A stretch of 64,000 bases of DNA from Siphonodentalium dalli (taxonomy: Eukaryota > Mollusca > Scaphopoda > Gadilida > Siphonodentaliidae): positions 228,598,961 through 228,662,960 of the forward strand of contig CP136066.1 in NCBI GenBank assembly GCA_032622095.1, read 5' to 3'. How positions within the stretch are numbered: position 1 is the first letter of the stretch; each line of letters begins with the position of its first letter. The notes below the pieces were generated by a model. It ran no database searches. It was not told the DNA's origin and worked only from the letters and a program-made list of their open reading frames with translations. Shown here piece after piece: positions 45,437 through 57,133 of this stretch. The translations under genes and the position numbers were made by a program.

Positions 45437-45484
45437 TTGAGACTGAGCCGGAGGTTGAGAAAGAACCAGAAGCTGTTGATGGAG
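45437..45484 (+). CDS. Acidic linker mini-exon, copy 1
   Basis: A 48-bp exon, phase 1-1, with acceptor gggttttag and donor GTATGA. With the split first codon (Val if joined to G) it encodes ETEPEVEKEPEAVDG, an acidic Glu/Pro linker like those between cassettes in the exon at 26 kb. A near-identical copy at 54265-54312, with the same length, phase and flanking intron, supports it as a real exon: the frame is kept and several differences are conservative. Two further decayed acceptor copies lie at 45077-45092 and 45398-45412, and a family M palindrome (45171-45393) ends only 43 bp before the acceptor. Confidence 0.62.
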
Positions 45485-45659
45485 GTATGATGAATCCACA
45501 TGTTTTCTGCATGCCACTTTAAACCTCATATAGGGATCCTATCGTTACTTAATTATGTAGATCCACTAGGAATCCACATGTTTTCTGCATGCTACTTTAA
45601 GCCTGATGGAGGCAGCCAAACCTGCAAATAGTGTTTCTGTCATAGCAGTCGAGGTCTAA

Positions 45660-46186
45660 GCAGAATGAGATCCCCAGAGGGTGAATTTTGTTATGCTATC
45701 CTGCACGGCAGGCTAGCATCACCAAATTCACCCCTCTGGGGATCTCATTCTGCTTCGGCCTCATCTTCTGGGAAGTATCTATAGTCATAAATTAACATTC
45801 TGTTCAGTTTCTATATCCCCTAATTTGCAGAAGATAAATTGCATAATCGAGGTGATTATGGGTTAACATCAACTGGGGAACTTCAATCTGATCCTAGTTC
45901 TCCCATAGCAGTTGAGGCCTAAGCAGAATGAGGTCCCCAGAGGGTGAATTTGTTGATTCTAGCCTGTCGTGCAGGAATTCTTGCAATTTATCTTCTGCAA
46001 ATTAGGGGATATAGAAACTTCCCAGAAGGGAAAAAAGTAACCAAAACAATGTTAATTTGAGACTATAGATACTTCCTATAACATGAGGTATAAGCAGAAT
46101 GAGGTTCCCAGAGGTTGAATTTTGTAATGCTAGATCGCTGTGCGGGACAGCATCATCAAATTCGCCCTCTGGGGACCTCATTCTGC
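45660..46186. repeat. Cluster of GAATGAGG hairpins
   Basis: Complete hairpins at 45660-45752 and 46094-46186 and a half hairpin at 45923-45975. Between them, TTATCTTCTGCAAATTAGG / ATAGAAACTTCCCAGAAGGG segments occur in both orientations. An uninterrupted stretch built only of this repeat family. Confidence 0.78.
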
Positions 46187-46243
46187 AAATGTCAGACACT
46201 AAATTCAGACTTGGTTGAGACCTCACATAGCAAAACAATATGA

Positions 46244-46460
46244 TACAGTAATGCCCTAAGTAATCGACTCCTTAACCACAGCAGAATTATGGGTAACTTT
46301 TCAGCATTTAGTCTGAAATATGGCTTGTTGCCATTCATTGGAAAGCTCTCCCCGAGAGCTTTCCGATGAATGGCAACAAGCCATATTTTCGACTAAATCC
46401 TGAAAAGTTACCCATAATTCTGCTGCGGTTAAGGTGTCGATTATTTAGGGCATTACTGTA
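46244..46460. mobile_element. Family M, copy 11
   Basis: Full-length palindrome with TACAGTA and TACTGTA ends. Confidence 0.88.
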
Positions 46461-46688
46461 TCTGTCCATGCTTTATTATCAGTAATTTCATTGAATCGTA
46501 CATATAAATATCAAATTACTACAATGTCAGTGTGTTTTAAGTGTTTTAGATGACTACTCTATTGTTATACCTAAAAGATCATGTGTATATGATCATATCC
46601 AGCTTATATATGAACACGGCCCCCCCACCCAAGATGACAGGATCACGACTGCCGGAATGAAACCACTCATTCTGTTTTTATACATAGA

Positions 46689-46828
46689 GGATCTACAACG
46701 AGTCCCCAGTTTATACCGGAATTTACAAAACGAGTCCAGTAAATTATATATGTCTGAAAGGCTCGGTCCAGACCTAATTAACTGGACAAGTTTTGTAAAT
46801 TCTGCTATAAACTGGGGACTCGTTGTAT
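46689..46828. repeat. Imperfect foldback palindrome
   Basis: ACGAGTCCCCAGTTTATA and AATTTACAAAACGAGTCCAG pair with their inverse 60-100 bp later. An open frame crossing it is a by-product. Confidence 0.7.
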
Positions 46829-47050
46829 GTTCTATTTATTACATGATCCAAAACCTACATAAAACATACTTAAATCAACAAACGGGACATGAAACTCACA
46901 TCGAATTCAAAAAGACATGCGAAGACATTTCACGTTACTATGGGTTGTTCGTCCGCGTAAAGAATTAGTTCCAGATAAATAAAGACTCCTTGGCATATTT
47001 AATGGCGTAAATTTAATGAAATAATTTTTCAAACTCTTCATTCATTAGAG

Positions 47051-49723
47051 CACAGGAGCTTGGAATTTGGTCAAAACCACTCTTTTATTGGCGGAACCAC
47101 CACCCGGGACCAAAGGTCACGGAAGGAACGAAACAGAAAATTGTTGCCACCTATTTTGAACTCAACTGTATTCCTACAAAACATATATTTTCACTAAAAA
47201 CTTTTGGTACCTCTTACACCTTAGATGCCAATCTACAACATTCCATAGGTATATTTTTCCAGTTCTTCGAAAACCTCACTTTATTTCGGTAATGTATTGT
47301 AAATTCACCAACGAACACAAATCTGCTACACCTACATCACCCGTTCTAGAATCTGAGTAGCGGAACTGATATATAGACGACACCGAGTCATTTTGGGCTT
47401 ATTTGCATGAAAAAAATGGCCGCCAACAGCCATCTTGGATTTCAAAATTGCATCATTTAGCACCGTGGGCAAGAGGTCGCAGTGTTGGTCCGATCATAAT
47501 TAAATTTGTCACGGAGGTTGACATTGACATATAGATGGGAACGAGTCATTTTGCTGTGAATTCTCAAAGAAACATGGCCGCCGTCGGATTTCAGCGACAA
47601 CACCGCATAATTAGTCATAGAAACATGGCCGCCGTCGGATTTCAGCCACTCGTTTCATCGACCATGAAAGTTACGCCGATGGGGTCATTGTCACAAGACT
47701 CCGGTCAGTGATGGTCACATTCGTAGCCAGTGTAGCCAGCTTATTTCACCGGCGATCACATTCGTAGTCAGCTTTTCTAATTCGTGGTTTATATTGCCCG
47801 AAATATGACGTCATCACGTTCGTGACTAAAATGTCGACGTCATGCTCCAAAAACTGACTTCGTTTATCAACTTATATTGGAATATAATTCGAGCATTCCA
47901 ACGACATTGATCCGAAACATCAGGTTATAAATGAACTTATATCAAAACTAAATTCAAGTTGTTTTCATCCATCAACTCAGAAAAATTAGATTAACCTGAT
48001 CGTGTTCATTGAGGCTCGCCTGAATATGAAAAGCTGGCTACAAATGTGATCGCCATAGAAAAGCTGGCTACATTTGTGATCGATTAATAAACCTGGCTAC
48101 GAATGTGATCGGATCGCGGAGCCTTGTGACAGTGACCCCATCAGCGAAAGTTACATTAAGTAATGTTTTAAATATTTTTTTGGTATTTTTGATTTTGAGA
48201 AAAACAATGCCGATGGTGGCTAGCTGTCTTGAATTTAAAAATTGAATTTCCAATCCATGAGCACAGGCTATATAATCATATGCATAAAGCCATTCTTTGA
48301 GAGTTTTGGTGCTGATTCGTTACGACACACGAGTCACGAATAATATTTATAGATCCTGGTACCGGTACAGTTGACAATACTTATAGTTGCTTATTAAATA
48401 AAATTTATGTTAGCGAGTTTATAACTAACTCAAATTTATAAACTAGTTATTCGGTAAACCAGTTTGTATTATATACAACTTGCAAACGCACAAATAAAAC
48501 GTATACTGTGAAGAATACGCAGGTTAATTTTGTGCTCTTACATTAAAGAATCTTATTACATTTTGTTACTGTATTTGGCATATTAATGGCGAGTTTTTGT
48601 ACCCTACATTGACAAATTTGAATTTCGCGAAACTAAACACTCGTTCTATATATGCATGGCCAATATCGTTACCTAACTCAAGAAAAATGTCTTCTCTCAT
48701 CAACTAAGACATATATTTGTTCGTCAGAACTAGTAAAAAACAGCATTTGATGTGGAAATAATTAAGATATTCTGGCAACGAATCTGCACCAAAACGCACA
48801 AAGGAATCGCTTCATGCATAGGCATATATACCAGGCCTCCCTGTGAGTCTATATATCTTTTTCTTCTACTTCGGGATATTCGACCAGTAATCAGTTGGTT
48901 GATTACTATTACTATAATATGATGGATATTTTAGGCCTATACAACGGAGCGCGACACAAGCTCCTATGAGAGAGAGAGGGAGCTAGAGAGTTTTGGTCCC
49001 TGTATGACCAATCATTGCAACCAGTAGCATTACAAAGTCAAGTAGTACATATAGGCCTACCTGTACATAACGAACATAAAACAAGAAGAAAAAAACAATA
49101 CCAGGTGGTCGTGCCATAAATAGAAATAAATTAAATATGAAATATATGTACAAATTACCATTCAGTCTAATGAAGAACAGCAGACACAGAAAAATACAGA
49201 AATTTTCAGGAAAATGCACAAAACATCAGGATTAGATCTTCAAAAACGCGCATAGTATGACGCAAACATAAACAGATTTAAGTTTTCTGGCGCCTAAGTT
49301 CGAAAACCGCACGCACTTTCAAATATTTTTGAATTTCGCGGGCTTTAAATTTAGGTTTCGATTTTATTTCGTTCCGACTTTGTTATTCCGGAAAAATGGT
49401 TTTGTGCCATTTGTCATTCAGATTCTAGAACGGGTGATGTAGGTGTAGCAGATTTGTGTTCGTTGGTGAATTTACAATACATTACCGAAATAAAGTGAGG
49501 TTTTCGAAGAACTGGACAAATATACCTATGGAATGTTGTAGATTGGCATCTAAGGTGTAAGAGGTACCAAAAGTTTTTAGTGAAAATATATGTTTTGTAG
49601 GAATACAGTTGAGTTCAAAATAGGTGGCAACAATTTTCTGTTTCGTTCCTTCCGTGACCTTTGGTCCCGGGTGGTGGTTCCGCCAATAAAAGAGTGGTTT
49701 TGACCAAATTCCAAGCTCCTGTG
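47051..49723. mobile_element. 2.67-kb element S with 306-bp terminal inverted repeats
   Basis: Inverted repeats 47051-47357 and 49418-49723, outermost CACAGGAGCTTGG, flanked by a 7-bp direct repeat ATTAGAG on both sides. The repeats differ at only a few positions. The ~2.06-kb interior has no long open frame and holds a nested TIR element and a copy of the TAGATGGGAACGAGTC repeat. CA-starting ends and 7-8-bp duplications suggest a hAT-like or foldback element; superfamily not settled. Confidence 0.85.
47676..48145. mobile_element. TIR element T nested in S
   Basis: Inverted ends CGCYGATGGGGTCA followed by TGTCACAAG, 470 bp, with repeated GTAGCCAGCTT / AAGCTGGCTAC and CACATTCGTAG motifs in the arms. 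Noncoding. Confidence 0.7.
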
Positions 49724-50033
49724 ATTAGAGATTGTTGGAAAAATATTGGAAGCCATAATATTTTGAGACGTAGCATACGGAATGTAAACAAACAGCAAAC
49801 CGGAAGTCAAATGTCAACTGGCGCTATTTCCTGTTATTAAACGAACGTTTAATATCACAATTTATAGAAAGTGTTTATTGAATGGAATAAGGGTAGGATC
49901 ATGTATTAAATTGATATATCAAATCATACAAAAACTAAATTTTGCAGGAGAAATACAAAATGATTTATCTCTTGAAACAAAATATAGATATCTACCAATA
50001 CCGTGATTGGCTAATCCTTTAGCCTGACTGAAA

Positions 50034-50145
50034 ATACAGAAATGCCCTAGGTAATCGACCCCTTAAACACAGCAGAATTATGGGTAACTTTTCAGGATTT
50101 AGTCGGAAATATGGCTCGTTGCCATTCATCGGAAAGCTCTCAGAA
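50034..50145. mobile_element. Family M left half
   Basis: Runs from TACAGAAATGCCC to the centre (GGAAAGCTCTCAG) and stops there; the right arm is deleted at the palindrome centre. Confidence 0.82.
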
Positions 50146-50573
50146 AAAAAAAGATTCATTGTTCCTATTTTCATTATTAATTATTCCAAAATGAGATTTC
50201 CCATGTAAAAATAAAAACCATTGTTATTTAAACATTAAAGTAGGGTGAGCAAATAGAAATGGAGAATAATCTTGCTCAAAGTAGTTATATTTACGAATAT
50301 TAATCCAAATTGACATGACACACCATCATTCTTATATATCAATTAAATGCGATGATGCTAGATGGCAAAATCATTTGCGTTAGTTTATCGCCGATTGTTG
50401 CGTCCCGAATTAAGATGTAAATATTTACAATTAAGCGTAGTTCAGACGATGTATTCTATGGACTGGTATGGTCGATTTCTTTGAAATGTTCGGTGATGTT
50501 AGTAGAATGCTACATTCTCCAGGTTGGTATAGAGCCTACGTTTATCGCACTCGAACAAATCCGTACTATGTCT

Positions 50574-50972
50574 TTAACCCTTTACCCAACAGAACGGCCC
50601 TGTGCCAATGCATTCTCTTATATATGCGAGTCGACCATAGGTCGCCTCGCATATATAAGAGAATGCATTGGCTTAACACATTAAAAATTATAAAATTGTT
50701 AAAGAATGTAAGAAAAAATGGTAAAAAGTGTTAAAAAAAGATTTTTTTTAGGCCAATGCATTCTCTTATATATGCGAGGCGACCTATGGTCGACTCGCAT
50801 ATATAAGAGAATGCATTGGCACAGGGCATAACTGTAACCATCACAATGTGGTCAATGAACCGGTTCCAATGATATCCATATTTGTATGGTTCTATTGAGA
50901 CAGACCGAAGATATTTTAGGCTGTTGAAGCTTTATTTGGCCGGTTTTGGCCATTTGTTGGGTAAAGGGTTAA
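50574..50972 (-). mobile_element. TTAA MITE family A, copy 9
   Basis: Full length, reverse orientation, TTAA on both sides. It lies in otherwise single-copy intronic sequence. Confidence 0.9.
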
Positions 50973-51672
50973 TGTTACAGTGGAATTATTTATACAAGTC
51001 CAAATAGTCCAATAATATACCATTCATATTCAAAATCATATTCAGATTAAATATTTAAAAGTTATTATACAATGTTATGTACAGTATGTGTAGTTTGTGT
51101 ACAGTATGTGTTTTTCTTGTATGAGTCCAGGTTATGGTGGAAAGTCATATTGCATGAGACATGCAGTGTCGAGTCATACTGTACACAACATTGTATAATA
51201 ACATTTTTATTATCCATCTGTATGTTTATCCAAATTTTGGGAATAAAACTTTTGTGGTTATTTTTTATATATGTTGCACTTGATATATACTCTATAAAGA
51301 CTGAATTTGATCATCGGAAAGCATGATTTGGTTCAGTAAACACAGAAGTGAACACAAAACTCAATGCAGAAGTGAAATGTCTGCTAAATCTACCACAGTA
51401 GTGTGCGTGCATCACAATTTTGACCGATTCATTTGGCAGAGTTACTTTGTGATGTCATTGAGTCCCAATAAAGAAGTCATATTGAACACTCGGGCGTTCA
51501 ATATGACTTTGGGAGTCCAATATGAATTTTTCCCGGATTATCACGTGATGGCTTTTACCAAATCAGAAATAGTGTTAGTTAAGGGATGGATAATATTATA
51601 ACTTATTAGACGTATAGCGAAGTTTGTTTTGTTTAAATAACAAATGATTCAACAAGCTGAAGTTTGTTTTGT

Positions 51673-52058
51673 TTAACCCTTTACCCAACAAACCGGCCAA
51701 AACCGGCCAAATAAAGCTTCAACAGCCTAAAATATCTTCGGTCTGTCTCAATAGAACCATACAAATATGGATATCATTGGAACCGGCTCCTTGACCACAT
51801 TGTGATAGTTACAGTTATGCCCTGTGCCAATGCATTCTCTTATATATGCGAGTCGACCATATATAAGAGAATGCATTGGCCTAAAAAAAATCTTTTTTTA
51901 ACACTTTTTACCATTTATTCTTACATTCTTTAACAATTTTATAATTTTTAATGTGTTAAGCCAATGCATTCTCTTATATATGCGAGGCGACCGATGGTCG
52001 ACTCGCATATATAAGAGAATGCATTGGCACAGGGCCGTTCTGTTGGGTAAAGGGTTAA
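51673..52058 (+). mobile_element. TTAA MITE family A, copy 10, with neighbouring unoccupied site
   Basis: The first hairpin has lost its loop and part of one arm (CGACCATATATAAGAG). The host sequence GAAGTTTGTTTTGTTTAAATAAC occurs uninterrupted just upstream (51620-51645), in a short tandem repeat, and is split at its TTAA by this element. Confidence 0.9.
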
Positions 52059-52059
52059 A

Positions 52060-53800
52060 TAACTATGGTTTCAACATGCTGAAGTTTGTTTTTTGAGAAC
52101 TATCAATAATGAATATAAGAACGTTGATCTATTTCTCCGTATTCTTCTTAGTGATAATGTTTTTACGGACTTTTGCATTTTTATATATTTACCAACTGTG
52201 TGATTGAAGGCCTTGTGTCCCTTTAACAGTTACTGTATCTGATGAAGCTCGGAACCACGAATAACCTTCGGAACAATAAACTTCAGAAGAATGAACCTTT
52301 CGCGATAATGAACCACACCCTAATCCCACACGCCCTGTTCCGGAGCTGTGCATATGTATTTTTTATCTGTTATTTGGGGCTTTAATCAGAATGTAATTTC
52401 TAACGTATGCGGTCGTTAATGATTGATGACATCATGTAGGTACCGTGTCTTTGTGTATCAAGCTATTTATTGACCAGGCTCCATGATGTCATGTTGACTG
52501 GACTAAACATTGAAGGTAAATGCTAAATTATTTCATAGCAGATTTCTAATTCATGTTCAGTGACCTCATCAATCGAATGTGATAACAATAGATAAGACAA
52601 AGGCAGAGAAAGCACTCTAGTCTAGTCTATTGAGACCAAAAGGCGTAAGTGTCTGTAGTCGATAAATCCCATGTTTTCCCGTTTCTGACAGAAAGGTGTG
52701 TTACTTATGATCACAATTTAGGATCTGGGTGATTCGGATTTGGTACTTTAGTACTCTCGTTCCTGTATTATTTGTAATAAGGTGTATGTTCTTTGTCGAT
52801 ATGTTTTATGGTGCCCATATTCAGAATGAGCAATGGGTGATGCCACAGTGTCCTGGGCCCACAAACAAGGTACCCTGCCTTGATCACCGGAAGCTTACAT
52901 TCCGCTAATGATGAACAGACAGTCTGCCGTCAGAGCAGTTTTAGCCAGTCAAAAATAAAAATAGTATAAATAAAATTGTAGAGAACCCTGAATCTCATGA
53001 ATTGCTTACAAAGCACAACATGTGCAACTTTTAATCCCACTCGCAGTCGTGGCCAGGTTATTTTGTTTATATAATCTTCGGAGGTGCCGTTGTTGTCAGC
53101 GAGAGGTATCGGAATCCACCGAGATCGCAGCGGCCGCACGAATTACTATATTTTACAGATTCCCGCGTTATCATAACAGCCACGTTTATATCTCCGTGGC
53201 TGATATTTTAGTATTATATGCATATCACAAAATTCCCCGGACTATGTATAGGTTATATCAATCAATAATGATCTCTTGGACCGAAGAATCATAGTTGTGG
53301 TATGTCCGTCAAAATTGGGAGGTATAGAACCTGTCCGAAAATTCAAATTGGCCGCGTTCCCGTTGTATAATTGTAGCATGTCCGTCATCAATGGGAAGTA
53401 ACGAACTTTTCCGAAAATGGCCGAATTCCCGCGATATCTTTCCGATGCCGTGCCGTTTGTTATGTCGCCGCCTATGTATATATCCTATCCTATGGTGTCG
53501 AACCTGGAACATTTCGCTGTACAATCCGCAAATATCCCCGTGTTATTTCATGAGTTAAGTCATAAAAAAACTTTGTCGCTATCGGCGGAGACGTAAGCCT
53601 TGCCTTGGTTTAACTTATTTTTTTTTGGAATTATTTCCTAAAGTATCTACGAGAATCACAATAATATCCGTGCTAGAACATTTTGCAGCACTAGTGAAAC
53701 GAATTGACGACAATGACATGTTAGATGAAGCCATGTTCTTGAGAAAATAAGGTACATAAACTATAAAGTAGATAAAAAATGTGATAACAGATCAGTCACT
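52060..53800. other. Single-copy intronic sequence
   Basis: No element, array or credible exon found. Confidence 0.5.
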
Positions 53801-53845
53801 AATATGCGAGTGCCTTGCTGGGATTTAGTTGAGCCTTGTGTCCCT

Positions 53846-54225
53846 TTAACCCTTTACCCAACAGAAGGGCCCTGTGCCAATGCATTCTCTTATATATGCG
53901 AGTCGACCATAGGTCGCCTCGCATATATAAGAGAATGCATTGGCTTAACACATTAAAAATTATAAAATTGTTAAAGAATGTAAGAAAACATGGTAAAAAG
54001 TGTTAAAAGATTTTTTTTAGGCCAATGCATTCTCTTATATATGCGAGGCGACCTATGGTCGACTCGCATATATAAGAGAATGCATTGGCACAGGGCATAA
54101 CTGTAACTATCACAATGTGGTCAATGAGCCGGTTCCAATGATATCCATATTTGTATGGTTCTATATTTTAGGCTGTTGAAGCTTTATTTGGCCGGTTTTG
54201 GCCGGTTTGTTGGGTAAAGGGTTAA
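53846..54225 (-). mobile_element. TTAA MITE family A, copy 11, beside mini-exon
   Basis: Reverse orientation with ~20 bp deleted in the long arm (the GAGACAGACCGAAGAT part is missing). It ends 39 bp upstream of the mini-exon at 54265. Confidence 0.9.
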
Positions 54226-54264
54226 ATAAAATTGTTTAAACTTGTTATCCTTACTGGGTTTTAG

Positions 54265-54312
54265 TTGAGACTGAGCCGGAGGTTGAGGACGAGCCGGAAG
54301 CTATTGATGGAG
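54265..54312 (+). CDS. Acidic linker mini-exon, copy 2
   Basis: Duplicate of the mini-exon at 45.4 kb: 48 bp, phase 1-1, acceptor gggttttag, donor GTATGA, encoding ETEPEVEDEPEAIDG. Differences from copy 1 are Lys to Asp and Val to Ile plus a silent Glu codon change (gag to gag/ccg context), with no frame damage. About 35 bp of downstream intron (ending catgccactttaa) is also shared with copy 1. A family A element ends at 54225, leaving only 39 bp of intron before the exon for branch point and pyrimidine tract. A decayed acceptor fragment is seen at about 53818-53836, on the other side of that element. Confidence 0.62.
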
Positions 54313-54346
54313 GTATGATAAACCCACATGTTTTCTGCATGCCACT

Positions 54347-54710
54347 TTAAAGGCATGGATGGTCTTCATGGTGGGTATATGCTGTTATAATAGTCACACC
54401 CTTTAAAACTGCCATAAACAGCAAGATTATTAAAATATAGACATATATTTTTGTTCTTATACCAATCATAAATATTATGTAAATAGTATGTTATTGTCAA
54501 GTTCATATGCTATGTTATGTAAGTTCTGTAACGTTTTTGGCTTTTGTTTACATAACAAAGTGTAGAAACTTGACAATAACATACTATTTACATGAGATTT
54601 ATGATTGGCATAAGAACAAAATGTGTCTATATTTTAATATTCTGTTAGTGGCAGTTTTAACAGATGTGACTATTTTAACAGAAATACCCACTGCGAAGGC
54701 CATCCGTGCC
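54347..54710. mobile_element. Foldback element F, copy 2
   Basis: 364 bp, uninterrupted, starting 35 bp after the mini-exon donor at 54312. Centre: TGACAATAACATACTATTTA and its inverse. The right end is decayed after CATCCGTGCC. Confidence 0.82.
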
Positions 54711-54762
54711 ACGTAAGCCTTACTTATGCAGACCCAAGCCTTAAAATAGTATGTCTGTCATT

Positions 54763-55156
54763 TGCAGAATGTGGTCCCCAGAGGGTGAATTTAGTGATGC
54801 TATCCCACATAGCTGGCTAGCATCACCAAATTCCCACTCTGGGGACCTCATTATGTTTAGGCCTCGAAGTGATCATCTTTTTGGAAGTATCTAAAGTCTA
54901 AAATTAACATTGATTTTAGTTACTTTTCCTTTCCCTCAGGGAAGTTTCTATATCCCCTAATATGCAGGAGATAAAATGCATAATCGACGTGACTAATGGG
55001 TGAACATCACCCACTTCAACTGGGGAACTTCATTCTGATCCTAGGACTCCCATAGCAGTTCAGGCCTTAGCAGAATGAGGTTCCCAGAGGGTGAATTTGG
55101 TGAAGCGTGGGGGGATAGCGTCACTAAAAATTCAACCTCTGGGGACCTCATTCTGC
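54763..55156. repeat. GAATGAGG hairpin pair, long spacing
   Basis: Hairpins at 54763-54855 and 55069-55156 enclose inverted unit sequence (TAAAATTAACATTGATTTTAG ... ATATCCCC). The outer edges carry AGCCTTAAAATAGTATGTC and GACACACTATTTGCTGGC, so this is an expanded version of the double-hairpin element. Confidence 0.75.
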
Positions 55157-55225
55157 AAATGACAGACACACTATTTGCTGGCTTGTAGGGATCCTATCGT
55201 TAATTGTGTGGACCCACTATGAACC

Positions 55226-55438
55226 TACAGTAATGCCCTAAGTAATCATCTCCTTAACCAGAGCAGAATTATGGATAACTTTTCAGGATTTAGTCGGAAA
55301 TATGGCTTGTTGCCATTCATCGGAAAGCTCTCGGGGGGAGCTTTCCGATGAATGGCAACAAGCCATATTTCCGACTAAATCCTGAAAAGTTACCCACAAT
55401 TCTTCTTTTGTTTTGTAATTACTTAGGGTATTACTGTA
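55226..55438. mobile_element. Family M, copy 13
   Basis: Full length. The right arm diverges between the ACAATTCT and GGGTATTACTGTA blocks. It is followed by the 40-bp tandem array. Confidence 0.86.
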
Positions 55439-55471
55439 ATATTTCTGTGCTAGATTAACAGAAATGGGATT

Positions 55472-56153
55472 TGCATGTTCACATGCCATTCTGAAGTAGG
55501 GTAACTTAGAGTTCATGTTCACATGCCATTCTGAAGTAGGGTAACTTAGAGTTCATGTTCACATGCCATTCTGATGTAGGGTAACTTAGAGTTCATGTTC
55601 ACATGCCATTCTGATGTAGGGTAACTTAGAGTTCATGTTCACATGCCATTCTGAAGTAGGGTAACTTAGAGTTCATGTTCACATGCCATTCTGATGTAGG
55701 GTAACTTAGAGTTCATGTTCACATGCCATTCTGAAGTAGGATAACTTAGAGTTCATGTTCACATGCCATTCTGAAGTAGGGTAACTTAGAGTTCATGTTC
55801 ACATGCCATTCTGATGTAGGGTAACTTAGAGTTCATGTTCACATGCCATTCTGATGTAGGGTAACTTAGAGTTCATGTTCACATGCCATTCTGAAGTAGG
55901 GTAACTTAGAGTTCATGTTCACATGCCATTCTGATGTAGGGTAACTTAGAGTTCATGTTCACATGCCATTCTGATGTAGGGTAACTTAGAGTTCATGTTC
56001 ACATGCCATTCTGAAGTAGGGTAACTTAGAGTTCATGTTCACATGCCATTCTGAAGTAGGATAACTTAGAGTTCATGTTCACATGCCATTCTGAAGTAGG
56101 GTAACTTAGAGTTCATGTTCACATGCCATTCTGAAGTAGGGTTACTTAGAGTT
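55472..56153 (+). repeat. 40-bp tandem array, ~17 copies
   Basis: Unit TTCATGTTCACATGCCATTC-TGAAGTAGGGTAACTTAGAG. Two variable sites (GAAG/GATG and GGTAAC/GATAAC) form a repeating pattern: the GATAAC variant appears at copies 7 and 15. Confidence 0.93.
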
Positions 56154-56867
56154 GCGCAATTTTCTTGTAGTTTAAAAAAATTTCTTTCCAGAATTCCAGT
56201 TGCATGCACTTTAGAAATTTTACCTTCCATTAATATCTAGGCAAATCTTCATAAATAATATTGTTTACAAAGAACGGCAAAAAAAATACATAGCGTTGTT
56301 TGGATTCTCGTAAAAATATCTATCGCATAATTGGCCGGGTAGCGTGTAATAGACACAGAATGACATGTGTGTTAATGTGTTTGTCGAGATGCAGCACTTG
56401 TTCCTTCATGGTAAGATAGAACTCGAGGCGTTCATACTTGCATCCTTGCCGTATCAACAAACCCAATTAACACACTCATGCCTGAGCCAAATTTCAAGAA
56501 TATTAATCCAACCGATGCAATCTGCATGAAATTAGCTCCTCTGGCTAACGTTATTACTTGTAGGAAACATTTAGATTATATCCTACTCCTATGAATGTAG
56601 TAGATGCCTCTACAGGACTTACGTAATGTGGTACATGAATAGCTAGGATATTATACTCTGACACGATATTTACCCTTTTGTTTTGATCTCTTGATCTCAA
56701 GCCGTTTTAGAGCTTACTAATTCCATCTATTTGAGCTGTGGATGAAATTGCTAATCCCCAGTTTTCGTTTTATACGTTTTATACGTCAGCAGAAAGATTC
56801 TCAATGCAGAACACTTCACAGGTGTCCATGAAAATCACGATTTTTATAGATTTGTTTTTGTTTACAG

Positions 56868-56894
56868 AAGACTTGAATCATGCATTCATATCAG
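56868..56894 (+). CDS. Possible 27-bp phase-1 mini-exon
   Basis: A good pyrimidine tract ending tttgtttacag is followed by 27 open bases and GTACAA. Read in phase 1 it gives DLNHAFIS with split ends. The length and phase fit the gene but such a short segment arises easily by chance. A related acceptor-like stretch at about 62502-62520 has a stop in the corresponding frame. Treat as a hint only. Confidence 0.22.
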
Positions 56895-56989
56895 GTACAA
56901 AGTCAGGCAAGTGATTAAATCATGACACGATGAATGAAGCTGATTACTCCATATGATCTTAGAAACAAACAATGAAGCTATTAATTACA

Positions 56990-57133
56990 TTAATAGAGAA
57001 TAATTTGTTGGTTCCGAGAATGTTAAATAATTCATGAGAGGCGATAGAGCACGAATTTCTTGCCTAAACATCTCTCGCCTCGAGCGAATTATTTAACTTA
57101 ATTCTCGGAACTAATTTATTACTCTATTTATTA
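56990..57133. repeat. Foldback palindrome
   Basis: AATAGAGAATAA, GGTTCCGAGAAT and TAAATAATTC ... GAGAGGCGA pair with the inverted second half. Confidence 0.75.

Larger units (their letters stand above)
13203..56894 (+). other. Span of one multi-exon papilin/lacunin-like gene (both ends outside or unseen)
   Basis: Envelope of all exon candidates on the + strand. The modules are an Ig domain, a His-rich repeat with a CC-DG cassette, Kunitz, five CC-DG cassettes, Kunitz, and acidic linkers. This combination is known from papilin and lacunin, secreted basement-membrane glycoproteins related to ADAMTS proteins. Every exon begins with two bases of a split codon and ends with one (phase 1-1), so all join in frame in order. 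Junction codons begin with G, giving Gly, Val or Glu. Thrombospondin type 1 repeats and a PLAC domain, usual in papilin, are not seen and may lie outside. Introns reach about 15.7 kb (29724-45436). That the outer mini-exons belong to the same transcript is inference; RNA reads would decide. The central five-exon block is the secure part. Confidence 0.7.

Noticed and set aside
46657-46968. 103-codon + strand frame
   Set aside because: Over a third is an inverted repeat translated on both sides (SLYRNLQNES / NSAINWGLV), with no recognisable domain.
52441-52517. Possible exon ending at AACATTGAAG before GTAAAT
   Set aside because: An in-frame stop lies between the only nearby acceptor and the donor in phase 1.
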